The position numbers and the translations under genes were made by a program. Below the pieces are notes generated by a model, which worked only from the letters and a program-made list of their open reading frames with translations, was not told the DNA's origin and ran no database searches. DNA of 64,000 nt from Allostella vacuolata (GTDB taxonomy: Bacteria > Pseudomonadota > Alphaproteobacteria > ATCC43930 > Allostellaceae): contig AP019702.1 in assembly GCA_006739055.1 (NCBI GenBank), forward strand, positions 2,877,388 to 2,941,387. The letters are read 5' to 3'. Shown here piece after piece: positions 17,474 to 26,809 of the stretch. Position 1 is the stretch's first letter. Every line of letters starts with the position of its first letter.

Positions 17474-18315
17474 ACCGGATGCGACTGTCGCTGTGCAACG
17501 AGGTGATCGGCGAGCTGCCGTTCGAGCGGCAATGCGCCATGGCGGCGGCACTCGGCTATGACGGGCTGGAGGTGGCGCCCTTCACCTTCGGCGACGAGCC
17601 CCATCTTCTGTCGGCCGAGGTCCGCGCCGGCATCCGCCGCGCCGCCGCGGCCGAGGGCATCCGCGTCTCCGGCCTGCACTGGCTGCTGGTCAAGCCGGCC
17701 GGCCTGTCGCTGACCAGCCCCGATGCGGCGCTGCGCGCCCGCACCGTCGACGTGCTGTGCCGCATGGTCGCTCTCTGCGCCGAGCTGGAAGGGGACGTGC
17801 TGGTGCACGGCTCGCCCGCCCAGCGCCGCCTGCCGGACGGGGCCGGTGCGGTCGAGGCCCGCGGCTGGGCGGTCGACGCCCTGACCCGGGTCGGCGAGGC
17901 GGCGGCGGCGGCGGGCGTCGTCCATTGCCTGGAGCCGCTGTCGCCGCGGGAGACGAACTTCGTCAACACGGTCGCCGAGGCGGCCCGGATCGTGGAAGAG
18001 ATCGGGAACCCGGCGCTGCGCACCATGATCGACTGCAGCGCCGCCGGCCTGGCGGAGGCCGAGCCGGTGCCGGCCCTGATCGACCGCTGGCTGCCGACCG
18101 GGCTCGTCGCCCACGTTCAGGTCAACGACCGCAACCGGCGCGGGCCGGGGCAGGGGGACGAGGCCTTCGCGCCGATCGTGGCCGCGCTCGCCCGCCAGGA
18201 CTATCGCGGCTGGGTCGCGGTCGAGCCGTTCGACTATGTCCCGGACGGCCCGGGCTCGGCGGCCCGGGCGGCCGGCTACCTGCGCGGAATCGAGGAGGCG
18301 CTGCAATGGCGATGA
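17470..18315 (+). CDS. Sugar phosphate isomerase/epimerase-like TIM-barrel protein
   Basis: A 281-residue xylose-isomerase-like TIM barrel. Metal-ligand candidates occur at strand ends: Glu in HCLEPLSPRE, Asp in MIDCSAAGL, His in VAHVQVNDRN and Glu in VAVEPFDY, the usual E-D-H-E set for this fold. Enzymes of this type isomerise, epimerise or dehydrate keto sugars made by Gfo/Idh dehydrogenases. It starts inside the stop of the dehydrogenase (ATGA) and overlaps the next gene by 10 bases. The exact reaction is unknown. Confidence 0.9.
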   Translation: MNRMRLSLCNEVIGELPFERQCAMAAALGYDGLEVAPFTFGDEPHLLSAEVRAGIRRAAAAEGIRVSGLHWLLVKPAGLSLTSPDAALRARTVDVLCRMVALCAELEGDVLVHGSPAQRRLPDGAGAVEARGWAVDALTRVGEAAAAAGVVHCLEPLSPRETNFVNTVAEAARIVEEIGNPALRTMIDCSAAGLAEAEPVPALIDRWLPTGLVAHVQVNDRNRRGPGQGDEAFAPIVAALARQDYRGWVAVEPFDYVPDGPGSAARAAGYLRGIEEALQWR

Positions 18316-19772
18316 ATGGCATGGCGAACGGGGCGGGGCTGAACGCCGAGGCGGTGTCGGTCGAGGCGGTCGACCTGTTCGAGTGGCCCTATCGCCTGCG
18401 CCTGCCGTTCCGCTTCGGGGTGATCACGGTGACCCACGGCCGCCAGGCGGTGGTCCGGGTGCGCATCCGCCTGGCCGACGGCCGCACGGCCGAGGGCATG
18501 GCGGCCGAGGCGCTGGCGGCCAAGTGGTTCGACAAGAGCCCGGGCCTGAGCGACGCCCAGAACCTGGAGCAGCTGCGCCGCTCGCTGGAGATCGCGACCG
18601 CGCTCTATCGCGACAGCCGGCCGCGCACGCCGTTCCGCCTGTTCGCGGACCATTACGCCGAGCAGCAGGCGGAGGGCGCGCGGCAGAACCTGCCGCCGCT
18701 GGTGGCGAGCTACGGCCCGGCCCTGCTCGACCGCGCGGTCGCCGACGCGCTGGCCAGGGCCCGCGGCGTCAATTTCTACCAGGCGGTGCGCGGCAACCTG
18801 TTCGGCATCGAGGCGCACGAGATCGCCCCCGACCTGGCCGGCTTCGCGCTGCCGTCCTTCCTGCGCGGGCTGGCGCCGTCCGACCGGATCCATGTCCGCC
18901 ACACGGTCGGCCTGGTGGACCCGATCACGGCGGCCGACCAGACCGCCGACACCCGGGTCGAGGACGGCCTGCCGGAGACGCTGGAGGAGGTGGTCGCGAC
19001 CTACGGCCACCGCTACTACAAGCTGAAGGTGGGCGGGAACGTCGCCGCCGACGTCGACCGGCTGGCGCGCATCGCGGGCGTGCTCGACTTCCAGCCGCAC
19101 GACTACGCGGTGTCGCTCGACGGCAACGAGCAGTATGCCGACGAGGGCGCGGTGCTGGAGCTGTGGCGGGCGATGGCGGCCGAGCCCCGGCTGCGGCGGC
19201 TGGTCGCCTCGATCCTCTACATCGAGCAGCCGATCAAGCGGCAGAACGCCCTGTCCGCGCCGGTCACCGCATTGGGTGCCGCCCGGCCGGTCATCCTCGA
19301 CGAGTCCGACGGGGAGCTCGAATCCTTCCCGACCGGGCGCAGCCTCGGCTATCGCGGCGTGTCGTCGAAGAACTGCAAGGGCTTCTACAAGTCGATCCTC
19401 AACCTCGCCCGCTGCCGCATGTGGAACGCGGCCGAGGGGGAGGGGACCTACTTCCTGTCGGCCGAGGACCTGACGACCCAGGCCGGCCTGTCGGTGCAGC
19501 AGGACCTGGCGCTGGTCAACCTGCTCGGCCTCGGCCATGTCGAGCGCAACGGCCACCACTTCATCGACGGCTTCGCCGGGCGCCCCGACGGCGAGGCCCA
19601 GACCTTCCTCGCCGCCCACCCGGACCTCTACCACGAGCAGTCGGGCCGGGTGCGCATGCGCATCGTCGAAGGCGAGGCGATGATCGGCTCGCTCGCCTGC
19701 GCGGGCTTCGCCTCGGCCGCCTTCCCGACCGTCGAGGCGATGGAGCCGATGAAGAAGGCGGAGTGGCCCTGA
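18306..19772 (+). CDS. Enolase-superfamily (MR/MLE-like) protein, unusually long
   Basis: A 488-residue protein, about 100 residues longer than usual mandelate racemase/muconate lactonising enzymes. The barrel has the KxK catalytic motif (YYKLKVGG, about residue 240), metal ligands in SLDGNEQY, YIEQPIKRQ and ILDESDGEL, and the opposite lysine in SSKNCKGFYK. This set fits the MLE-type subgroup, which abstracts the alpha proton of a carboxylate for dehydration or racemisation. The extra length lies between the capping domain and the barrel and at the C-terminus (AEDLTTQAGLSVQQDL onward). It is the last gene of a tightly coupled operon opposite tctCBA, so a sugar-acid dehydratase role is plausible. 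Confidence 0.82.
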   Translation: MAMNGMANGAGLNAEAVSVEAVDLFEWPYRLRLPFRFGVITVTHGRQAVVRVRIRLADGRTAEGMAAEALAAKWFDKSPGLSDAQNLEQLRRSLEIATALYRDSRPRTPFRLFADHYAEQQAEGARQNLPPLVASYGPALLDRAVADALARARGVNFYQAVRGNLFGIEAHEIAPDLAGFALPSFLRGLAPSDRIHVRHTVGLVDPITAADQTADTRVEDGLPETLEEVVATYGHRYYKLKVGGNVAADVDRLARIAGVLDFQPHDYAVSLDGNEQYADEGAVLELWRAMAAEPRLRRLVASILYIEQPIKRQNALSAPVTALGAARPVILDESDGELESFPTGRSLGYRGVSSKNCKGFYKSILNLARCRMWNAAEGEGTYFLSAEDLTTQAGLSVQQDLALVNLLGLGHVERNGHHFIDGFAGRPDGEAQTFLAAHPDLYHEQSGRVRMRIVEGEAMIGSLACAGFASAAFPTVEAMEPMKKAEWP

Positions 19773-19805
19773 CGGCGGGACCGAAATCACCCGACGGTGC
19801 TGCCA

Positions 19806-20057
19806 TCAATCCGGCAGTTCGTCACCCTCCATCGGCGGGTTGCCCTTGCCAGAGCGCGACAGGATATCGAGGGCCTGGGGCAGATCGGCGCGTGCGGCCC
19901 GCTCCTTGAAGTAGCTCTCGGTCCGCAATGCCGACAGTTTTTCGGCCACCGCCACGTTGATGAACTGGTTCAACGCCACCCCCTCGGTCTCGGCGACCTT
20001 GCGGGCCTCGTCGAGCAGCGAGGGTTGAAGCCTGAGCGCGAAATTGCTCTTCCTCAT
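19806..20057 (-). CDS. HicB/RHH-type antitoxin-like protein, orphan
   Basis: An 83-residue protein with a ribbon-helix-helix DNA-binding segment at residues 1-45 (NFALRLQPSLLDEARKVAE, then VALNQFINVAVAEKL), as in HicB-type antitoxins, and a short acidic tail (NPPMEGDELPD). The start at 20057 has GGAGG 7 bases upstream on the minus strand. It follows leuB by 55 bases in the same direction. No HicA-like or other toxin gene is next to it, so it may be an orphan antitoxin or a plain transcription factor. Confidence 0.78.
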   Translation of the reverse strand: MRKSNFALRLQPSLLDEARKVAETEGVALNQFINVAVAEKLSALRTESYFKERAARADLPQALDILSRSGKGNPPMEGDELPD

Positions 20058-20112
20058 GTCCCTGCCTCCAATTGTCTCCAAGCCTGGCTCGGCAAAAGAT
20101 TCTCGCTTGGGA

Positions 20113-21216
20113 TCAGCCTCCCAGCGCCTCCAGCTTGCCCAGGATCGCCTTGCCCATGCCGATCGTGGTGAGCGGCTGGACGCCGCCCTGGATGTAGAGG
20201 TCGGCGGTGCGGGCGCCTTCGCCGAGCGCGGCCGCGACCGCGTTCTCGACCAGGTCGGCGTCCGCCGTCAGGGCGAACGAGTGGCGCAGCATCATCGCCA
20301 CGCTGAGGATGGCGGCGACCGGGTTGGCGATGCCCTTGCCGGCGATGTCGGGGGCGGAGCCATGGACCGGCTCGTAGAGCGCCGGGCGGCGGCCGGAGGC
20401 GTCGGCGGTGCCGAGGCTGGCCGACGGCAGCATGCCGAGCGAGCCCGCGATCATGGCGGATGCATCCGACAGCAGGTCGCCGAACAGGTTGTCGGTCACC
20501 ACCACGTCGAACTGCCGCGGGTCGCGGATGATCTGCATGGCGAAGTTGTCGGACAGGACATGGCGCAGGGTCACGTCCGGGAACTCGGCCGCGTGCATGG
20601 CGGTGACGACGTCGCGCCACAGGCGGCCGGTCTCCATCACGTTGCTCTTCTCGACCGAGGCGACCTGGCCGCGCCGGGTGCGGGCGAGCAGGAAGGCGTC
20701 GCGGGCGACGCGCTCGATCTCCTCCTCGGTATACACCTGGGTGTCGACCGCGCGGCGCTTGCCGTTCGCCAGCGTCTCGGTGCCGCGCGGCTCGCCGAAA
20801 TAGACCCCGCTCGACAGCTCGCGCAGGACCACCAGGTCGACCCCGCGCGCCACCCGCTCCTTCAGGCTGGTGGCGTCGAGCAGCGCCTCGTAGGCCTTGA
20901 CCGGGCGCAGGTTGGCGTAGAGCCCCATCGCCCGGCGCAGCGCCAGCAGCCCGCGCTCGCGCCGGAGCTTGCGCGGGATCTCCTCGTCGCCGCCGACCGC
21001 GCCGAACAGCACCGCGTCCGCCGCCTTGGCCGCCGCGATGGTCTCGTCCGACATCGGCGAGCCGGTCTTCCGCCAGGTCGCCAGGCCCATCTCGGCGTCG
21101 GTCAGCTGGATGCCGGTGCCGCGGCGGGCGTTCAGCCAGTCGATGACCTTGCGGGCCTCGGCCATGACCTCGGGCCCGATGCCGTCGCCGGGAATGAAGA
21201 GAACGTTGCGCGCCAT
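20113..21216 (-). CDS. leuB: 3-isopropylmalate dehydrogenase
   Basis: A 367-residue NAD-dependent enzyme that oxidises and decarboxylates 3-isopropylmalate to 2-oxoisocaproate, the third leucine-specific step. Seen: LFIPGDGIGPEV at the N-terminus, the substrate-binding RRERGLLALRRAMGLYANLRP, the conserved RELSSGVYFG, and metal-binding aspartates in VVTDNLFGDLLSD, followed by GSLGMLPSAS and PVHGSAPDIAGK. The start at 21216 (MARNVLF) follows the leuD stop by 5 bases; leuC-leuD-leuB are read as one operon. Confidence 0.98.
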   Translation of the reverse strand: MARNVLFIPGDGIGPEVMAEARKVIDWLNARRGTGIQLTDAEMGLATWRKTGSPMSDETIAAAKAADAVLFGAVGGDEEIPRKLRRERGLLALRRAMGLYANLRPVKAYEALLDATSLKERVARGVDLVVLRELSSGVYFGEPRGTETLANGKRRAVDTQVYTEEEIERVARDAFLLARTRRGQVASVEKSNVMETGRLWRDVVTAMHAAEFPDVTLRHVLSDNFAMQIIRDPRQFDVVVTDNLFGDLLSDASAMIAGSLGMLPSASLGTADASGRRPALYEPVHGSAPDIAGKGIANPVAAILSVAMMLRHSFALTADADLVENAVAAALGEGARTADLYIQGGVQPLTTIGMGKAILGKLEALGG

Positions 21217-21221
21217 GCCGG

Positions 21222-21827
21222 TCACCCCATCCAGGGCCGTTCGGCCCGGTACTTGTCTTCGAAGCTGCTCATCTGGTCGCGGTGCTGCAGCGTCAGGTTG
21301 ATGTCGTCGAGCCCCTCGATGAGGCACTCCTTGCGCTGCGGGTCGACCGCGAAGCTCCAGACCTCGTTGCCGCGGGTCACGGTCTGGTTCTCCAGGTCGA
21401 CGGTCAGCGTGCTGCCCGGGTTGTCGGTCAGCGACTGGCGGATCGCCGCCACCTGGTCCGCCGGCAGGACGATCGGCAGGACCCCGTTCTTGAAGCAGTT
21501 GTTGAAGAAGATGTCGCCGTAGCTGGGGGCGATCACCGCGCGGAAGCCGGCATCGGCCAGCGCATAGACGGCCGCCTCGCGCGAGGAGCCACAGGCGAAG
21601 TTGATGTCGGCGACCAGGATCCGGGCGCCCTGGTAGGCCGGCTTGTTGAGCGGGAAGTCCGGATCGGGCTTGCCGTCGGAATCGTAGCGCACGTCGCGGA
21701 ACAGGTTCTGGCCGTAGCCGTCGCTGCGCCGGGTCTTGAGGAAGCGGGCCGGGATGATCCGGTCGGTGTCGCAGTTGGCGACCTCGAGCGGGACGGCGAC
21801 GGCGGTCAGCGTCTCGAACTTCTGCAT
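21222..21827 (-). CDS. leuD: 3-isopropylmalate dehydratase, small subunit
   Basis: A 201-residue swivel domain that pairs with LeuC to isomerise 2- to 3-isopropylmalate. Motifs include NCDTDRIIPARFLK near the N-terminus, FACGSSREAAVYAL, and SYGDIFFNNCFKNGVLPI. Full length for the bacterial type. It starts 14 bases after the leuC stop. Confidence 0.98.
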   Translation of the reverse strand: MQKFETLTAVAVPLEVANCDTDRIIPARFLKTRRSDGYGQNLFRDVRYDSDGKPDPDFPLNKPAYQGARILVADINFACGSSREAAVYALADAGFRAVIAPSYGDIFFNNCFKNGVLPIVLPADQVAAIRQSLTDNPGSTLTVDLENQTVTRGNEVWSFAVDPQRKECLIEGLDDINLTLQHRDQMSSFEDKYRAERPWMG

Positions 21828-21841
21828 GGCGGCACCCTCCC

Positions 21842-23248
21842 TCAGGCCTGGTCGAGGCGGCGGAAATCGGTGAAGCGGCCGGTGACCGCGGCGGCGGCGG
21901 CCATCGACGGGCTCATCAGGTGGGTGCGCGCGCCCTTGCCCTGGCGGCCCTCGAAGTTGCGGTTCGACGTGGAGGCCGAGCGCATCCCCTTGGCCATGGT
22001 GTCGCCGTTCATGCCGACGCACATCGAGCAGCCGGGCTCGCGCCACTCGAAGCCGGCCTCGATGAAGACGCGGTCCAGGCCCTCGGCCTCGGCCTGCTGC
22101 TTGATCAGGCCGGAGCCGGCGACGACCAGGGCCGGCACCTTGGCCTTGCGGCCGCGGGCGACGGCGGCGGCGGCCCGCAGGTCCTCGATGCGGCCGTTGG
22201 TGCAGGAGCCGATGAAGACCCGGTTGACCTCGATCTCGGCGAGCGGCGTGCCCGGCGTCAGGCCCATGTATTCCAGCGCCCGGGCCTTGCTCTCGCGCCG
22301 GACCGGGTCGTCGATCGCGGCCGGGTCGGGCACGCGGCCGTCGATCGGCAGGGCATCCTCCGGGCTGGTGCCCCAGGTGACCATCGGGTTGAGGCCCGAG
22401 ATGTCGACCGTGACGGTCCTGGCGTAGACGGCACCCTCGTCGGTCGGCAGCGTGCGCCAATGGGCGAGCGCCCGGTCCCAGGCCGCGCCGGTCGGGGCGT
22501 AGGGCCGGCCGGCCAGATACTCGAACGTGGTGTCGTCGGGGGCGATCAGCCCGGCCCGGGCGCCCGCCTCGATCGACATGTTGCAGACGGTGAGCCGGCC
22601 TTCCATGGAGAGCGCCCGGATGGCGCTGCCGGCGTATTCCACGGCATGGCCGGTGGCGCCGGCGGCACCGATCTGGCCGATGATGGCGAGGATGATGTCC
22701 TTGCCGCCCAGGCCCTCCGGCAGGGAGCCGGTCACCTCGATGCGCATCGTCTTGGGCCGGGTCTGCCAGATCGACTGGGTGGCCAGGACGTGCTTCACCT
22801 CCGACGCGCCGATGCCGAAGGCAAACGCCCCCATCGCCCCATGCGTCGAGGTGTGGCTGTCGCCGCACACCAGCACGATGCCGGGCTGGGTGAAGCCCTG
22901 CTCGGGGCCGACGATGTGGACGATGCCCTGGCGCGGGTCGTCCATGCCGAAATGGGTGATGCCGGCCTCGGCGGTGTTGGCGACCAGCCCTTCGACCAGG
23001 TCGCGGTAGTCGGCGACCGGCACGCCGAACCGGCGTCCCGTCGTGGGCACATAGTGGTCGGGCGTGGCGATCGCCTGGGCCGGTCGGTGGACCTTGCGTC
23101 CCTCGGCCTTCAAGGCGTCGAAGGCGTGGAACGAGCCGTCATGCAGCAGGTGGCGGTCGACATAGAGCAGGGTCTCGCCGTTCTGCTCGGTGATGACGTG
23201 GGAATCCCAGATCTTGTCGATGATGGTCCGGGGCAGGGACGTGGACAT
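21842..23248 (-). CDS. leuC: 3-isopropylmalate dehydratase, large subunit
   Basis: A 468-residue aconitase-family subunit carrying the 4Fe-4S cluster. Cluster cysteines are visible in IGSCTNGR and in [32 protein letters not shown]-like sequence is present with K in place of E. The start at 23248 has GGAGG upstream on the minus strand. It is the first leu gene here, 14 bases after the isocitrate lyase-family gene, so all four may share a transcript. leuA is not in the window. Confidence 0.98.
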   Translation of the reverse strand: MSTSLPRTIIDKIWDSHVITEQNGETLLYVDRHLLHDGSFHAFDALKAEGRKVHRPAQAIATPDHYVPTTGRRFGVPVADYRDLVEGLVANTAEAGITHFGMDDPRQGIVHIVGPEQGFTQPGIVLVCGDSHTSTHGAMGAFAFGIGASEVKHVLATQSIWQTRPKTMRIEVTGSLPEGLGGKDIILAIIGQIGAAGATGHAVEYAGSAIRALSMEGRLTVCNMSIEAGARAGLIAPDDTTFEYLAGRPYAPTGAAWDRALAHWRTLPTDEGAVYARTVTVDISGLNPMVTWGTSPEDALPIDGRVPDPAAIDDPVRRESKARALEYMGLTPGTPLAEIEVNRVFIGSCTNGRIEDLRAAAAVARGRKAKVPALVVAGSGLIKQQAEAEGLDRVFIEAGFEWREPGCSMCVGMNGDTMAKGMRSASTSNRNFEGRQGKGARTHLMSPSMAAAAAVTGRFTDFRRLDQA

Positions 23249-23262
23249 GATCGGCCTCCTTC

Positions 23263-24153
23263 CTACTCGGCAGCACCGGTGCCGGTGTGCCAGCGCTTCT
23301 CGAACTCCCACACTTCGGGGAAGCCCATCAGCTCGTGCAGCTCCTTGCTGTCCATCAGGGCGACGTTGGTGCCGAGCGTGGTGCCCTGGCCGTGCAGGTA
23401 GGAATAGGCGGCGGTGACCGCCTGGGCGGCCGCCTTCAGCGCCATGCCGGGATAGATCGCGATGCGGAAGCCGAGCTCCTCCAGCTGCTTCGAGGGCAGC
23501 TCCGGCGTGCGGCCGGTGTTGACGACGTTGCACAGGACCGGCACGTCGAAGCTGCGGCCGATCAACGCCAGCTCGGCCTCGGTCTCGGGCGACTCGATGA
23601 ACAGCACGTCGGCGCCGGCCTTCGCATAGGCCTCGCCGCGGCGCAGCGCCTCGTCGATGCCGAGCGTGGTGCGGGCGTCGGTGCGGGCGACGATGACGGT
23701 GTCGTCGTGGCGGCGCGCGTCGGCCGCCACCTGGATCTTCTGCACCATCTCCTCGACCGGGACGACGCGGCGGCCGGGGGTATGGCCGCACTTCTTCGGC
23801 ATCTCCTGGTCCTCGATCTGGATGCCGGCGGCGCCCGCCGCCTCGTAGCCCTGGACCGTGCGGCGGACGTTGAGCAGCCCGCCATAGCCGGTGTCGGCGT
23901 CCGCGATCAGCGGCGTCGTGGTGTTCTCGACGATGACGGCGACGCGGGCCGCCATCTCGCTGTAGGTGGCGAGGCCGGCGTCGGGCAGCCCCAGGTGCGA
24001 GGCGACGGTGCCGTACCCGGTCATGTAGAGGGCCTCGAAGCCCATGCGGTCGGCGATGCGGGCGGTGACGGCGTCATAGACGCCGGGGGCGACGATGATC
24101 CGCTTCTCCTTCAGGCGCGCGGCGAGCGTGCGCCGGCTGTTCGGCCCAGCCAT
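23263..24153 (-). CDS. Isocitrate lyase/PEP mutase-family enzyme
   Basis: A 296-residue TIM-barrel enzyme of the ICL/PEPM superfamily. Metal and substrate sites are seen: [21 protein letters not shown] (Asp pair), [13 protein letters not shown] (the KKCGH loop with catalytic Cys) and VIVARTDA. Members include methylisocitrate lyase, oxaloacetate decarboxylase and dimethylmalate lyase. KKCGH is the lyase-type loop rather than that of the PEP mutases. Position upstream of leuCDB suggests handling of a branched C5-C6 acid, but the substrate is unproven. Confidence 0.92.
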   Translation of the reverse strand: MAGPNSRRTLAARLKEKRIIVAPGVYDAVTARIADRMGFEALYMTGYGTVASHLGLPDAGLATYSEMAARVAVIVENTTTPLIADADTGYGGLLNVRRTVQGYEAAGAAGIQIEDQEMPKKCGHTPGRRVVPVEEMVQKIQVAADARRHDDTVIVARTDARTTLGIDEALRRGEAYAKAGADVLFIESPETEAELALIGRSFDVPVLCNVVNTGRTPELPSKQLEELGFRIAIYPGMALKAAAQAVTAAYSYLHGQGTTLGTNVALMDSKELHELMGFPEVWEFEKRWHTGTGAAE

Positions 24154-24229
24154 TGGATCGTTCTCCCGTTTGCGTATATTTTACCTTGATGAGGCCGGCA
24201 TTCTAACGCCGGTCCGGGGAGGAGAGTCC

Positions 24230-25210
24230 ATGCGCAAGATCATCTCGATGGCCGTCGGGGCACTGGCGGTCGCGGCCATCTCGGGCGTCGGCCAGGCGCC
24301 GCAGGCCCATGCCCAGGCGGTGCAGATTTCCGTGACCCACTGGGGCTCGCAGCTCTACGGGCTGCCCTATGCGGTCGCCATGGAGAAGGGTTTCTTCAAG
24401 GATGCCGGCATCGAGATCAGCGGCGTGCTGACCTCCAAGGGCGGCGGCACGACGGTGCGCAACGTCTTCGCCAGCGACTTTCCCTATGGCGAGGTGGCGC
24501 TGCCCGCGGCCGTCGCGGCGGCGGCCGAGGGCTTCGACCTGCGCATCATCCATGCCGGCACGGTCGCCCATTCCAACGTCTGGATGGCCAAGCTCGACTC
24601 GCCGCTGAAGTCGATCAAGGACCTGGAGGGCAAGCGCATCGGCTTCACCAGCCCGCGCTCGGTCAGCCAGACCACCATGTTCATGATCCTCGACAAGCTG
24701 AACATCCCCCGGGACAAGGTCCAGCTCGTCTCGACCGGGGCGATCGGCGCCGGCTTCACCGCGCTGGAGAGCGGCGGCGTCGATGCGACGCTCGCCAGCG
24801 AGCCGCAGGTCTCGATCTATGCCGGCAAGTACCGCGTCGCCTTCGCGGCGGCCGACATCCTGCCGCCCGTCACCCAGACGGTGGGCGTCACCACGCCCGA
24901 GTTCCTGAAGAAGGAGCCGAAGAAGCTGGCCGCGCTCATCGCCGGCCGGGCCAAGGCGGTCGACTGGCTCTATGCCAACCAGGAGGAGGCCGGGAAGATC
25001 CTGTCCAAGGCCTATGGCCTCGACGAGAAGATCGCCATCAGCGCCGTCAAGAACATGGCCAAGACCAGGTTCTGGGGTGCCGGCGCCCTCAACCTCGACT
25101 CCATGAACGAGATGGTGAAGGGGCTGAAGCTGGTGAACGCCATCAAGGGCGACCCGGACTGGAACAAGCTGATCGACCGCTCGCTGCTGCCGGCCGACCT
25201 CAAGAGCTGA
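24230..25210 (+). CDS. ABC transporter substrate-binding protein (NMT1/SsuA-like)
   Basis: A 326-residue periplasmic receptor with a signal peptide ending HAQA (cleavage about residue 30). The mature protein opens ISVTHWGSQLYGLPYAVAMEKGFFKDAGIEI, typical of NMT1/SsuA/ThiY-type receptors for nitrate, sulfonates or pyrimidine precursors. ATG 24230 has GGGGAGGAG upstream. A hairpin follows the stop, then two permease genes. It diverges from the ICL-family gene 76 bases away. Confidence 0.93.
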   Translation: MRKIISMAVGALAVAAISGVGQAPQAHAQAVQISVTHWGSQLYGLPYAVAMEKGFFKDAGIEISGVLTSKGGGTTVRNVFASDFPYGEVALPAAVAAAAEGFDLRIIHAGTVAHSNVWMAKLDSPLKSIKDLEGKRIGFTSPRSVSQTTMFMILDKLNIPRDKVQLVSTGAIGAGFTALESGGVDATLASEPQVSIYAGKYRVAFAAADILPPVTQTVGVTTPEFLKKEPKKLAALIAGRAKAVDWLYANQEEAGKILSKAYGLDEKIAISAVKNMAKTRFWGAGALNLDSMNEMVKGLKLVNAIKGDPDWNKLIDRSLLPADLKS

Positions 25211-25223
25211 CGCGGGGAGGTCC

Positions 25224-25250
25224 GCCGTCGCCCCGGATGCGGGCGGCGGC
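25224..25250 (+). promoter_or_regulatory. Intercistronic hairpin after the binding-protein gene
   Basis: GCCGTCGCCC (25224-25233) pairs with GGGCGGCGGC (25241-25250) over 10 bp, including one U-G wobble, with a 7-base loop. There is no T-run directly after it. It probably stabilises the binding-protein mRNA relative to the permease genes, as at the tctC-tctB junction. Confidence 0.5.
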
Positions 25251-25280
25251 GGCGCTTCTTCATTCCCGGCACCCGGCAGG

Positions 25281-26042
25281 ATGGTGACGATGACCCGCTA
25301 TGGCTGGATTCGCCTCGGGATCGTGGTGGGCTTCTTCGGCTGGCTGGAGGCGATCGCGCGCCTCGGCTTCGTCAAGCGCACCACCCTGATCCCTCCTTCG
25401 GAAATGGCGACGTCGCTGGTCGACATCCTCGCCAGCGGCCGGATGAACCACGACATCGAGGCGACGCTGCTGACGGTGGCCGCCGCGCTGTCGTCGGCTG
25501 TGACCGTCGGCTTCGTGGCGGGGATCATCCTGCACCGGCTGCCGCCCCTCAGGCGCCTGATGGACCCGCTGTTCGCCGCCTACTATGCGGTGCCGCACTT
25601 CGTCTTCTATCCGATCTTCATCGTGCTGTTCGGCATGACCCGGGTGCCGCTGGTGATCCTGGGCTTCCTGTTCGCCGTGGTGGCGATGATCATCAACACC
25701 ATGAACGGCCTGGACCGCATCCCGCGGGTGCTGCTGAAGGTGGCGCGGACCAACCGCCTGGGACCGGTGCAGACGGCGTGGTACGTCGTGCTGCCGTCGA
25801 CCGCGCCCTATCTCTTCACCGGGGTCAAGCTGTCGGTCGCCTATTCCTTCATCGGCGTCATCGCCGGCGAGTTCATCCTGTCGGGCATCGGCATCGGCCA
25901 CCAGATCGCCTACGCCTACGACAATTTCGACAACCGCACGATGTACGGCCTGCTGCTGTTCATCCTGACCCTGGTCACGACCGTGAACATGGGCTTGTGG
26001 AGCTACGAGCAGCGCCTGCTGCGCCGCCGGTCGAGGGGGTAG
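25281..26042 (+). CDS. ABC transporter permease 1
   Basis: A 253-residue inner-membrane protein with about six hydrophobic segments and a BPD_transp_1/SsuC-type layout. The EAA loop region is VLLKVARTNRLGPVQTAWYVVLPSTAPYLFTGVKL (positions about 150-185). It forms half of the translocation channel with the next gene, which starts 6 bases after its stop. ATG 25281 and ATG 25290 are both possible; GGCAGG lies closest to 25281. Confidence 0.9.
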   Translation: MVTMTRYGWIRLGIVVGFFGWLEAIARLGFVKRTTLIPPSEMATSLVDILASGRMNHDIEATLLTVAAALSSAVTVGFVAGIILHRLPPLRRLMDPLFAAYYAVPHFVFYPIFIVLFGMTRVPLVILGFLFAVVAMIINTMNGLDRIPRVLLKVARTNRLGPVQTAWYVVLPSTAPYLFTGVKLSVAYSFIGVIAGEFILSGIGIGHQIAYAYDNFDNRTMYGLLLFILTLVTTVNMGLWSYEQRLLRRRSRG

Positions 26043-26048
26043 GGCGAT

Positions 26049-26786
26049 ATGCGCGACCGTATCGTCCATATCGGCAGCGTGCTGCTGTTCGTCTTCGTGG
26101 TGTGGCAGGTGCTGCACTGGATCACCGGCTCGATCGCCGTTACCTCCCCGGCGGAGACGGTGAGCCGCCTGGCGGAGATGATGCGCACGCCGGAATTCTG
26201 GGGCCATGCGCAGGAGACGCTGGCCGCCTTCTCCCAGGCGCTGGCGATCGCGCTGGGCGGCGGCCTGGTGATCGGCCTGCTGCTGGGCGGCTGGCGGCCG
26301 GCCGGCCTGGTGTTCGAGCCGATCCTGATCGCGATCTACTCCATCCCCAAGGTCACGCTCTACCCGGTCATCCTGCTGCTGTTCGGCCTCGGCCTCTCGG
26401 CCAAGGTCGCGTTCGGGGCGATCCACGGCATCATCCCGGTGGCGCTCTTCACCCTGAACGCGGTCCGCTCGCTCAACCCCGTCTACATGCGCGCCTCGCG
26501 CTCGATGCGCCTGACGAGCGGCCAGACGGCGCTGCGGATCCTGATCCCGGCGGCGCTGCCGGAGATCGTCACGGGATTCCGCGTCGGCTTCTCGCTGACG
26601 CTGCTCGGCTCGCTGATCGGCGAGCTGTTCGCCTCGCAGCGGGGGCTGGGCTTCCTCATCATGCGGGCGGTCAACGTCTACGACGTGAAGACCATCTTCG
26701 CCGTCACCCTGCTGATCGCCGCCATCGCGGTCGCCGTCAACTCGGCCATGCTGGCGCTGGACCAGCGGCTGCACCGGCGGATGTGA
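26049..26786 (+). CDS. ABC transporter permease 2
   Basis: A 245-residue inner-membrane protein, similar in design to the preceding permease, with an EAA loop at MRASRSMRLTSGQTALRILIPAALPEIVTGFRVG. The two permeases are distinct, so the channel is probably a heterodimer. No ATPase gene follows; the next genes are a toxin-antitoxin pair. The energising subunit must be encoded elsewhere or shared with another importer. Confidence 0.9.
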   Translation: MRDRIVHIGSVLLFVFVVWQVLHWITGSIAVTSPAETVSRLAEMMRTPEFWGHAQETLAAFSQALAIALGGGLVIGLLLGGWRPAGLVFEPILIAIYSIPKVTLYPVILLLFGLGLSAKVAFGAIHGIIPVALFTLNAVRSLNPVYMRASRSMRLTSGQTALRILIPAALPEIVTGFRVGFSLTLLGSLIGELFASQRGLGFLIMRAVNVYDVKTIFAVTLLIAAIAVAVNSAMLALDQRLHRRM

Positions 26787-26809
26787 GGAATGCGAAGGGA
26801 CCTTCCATC

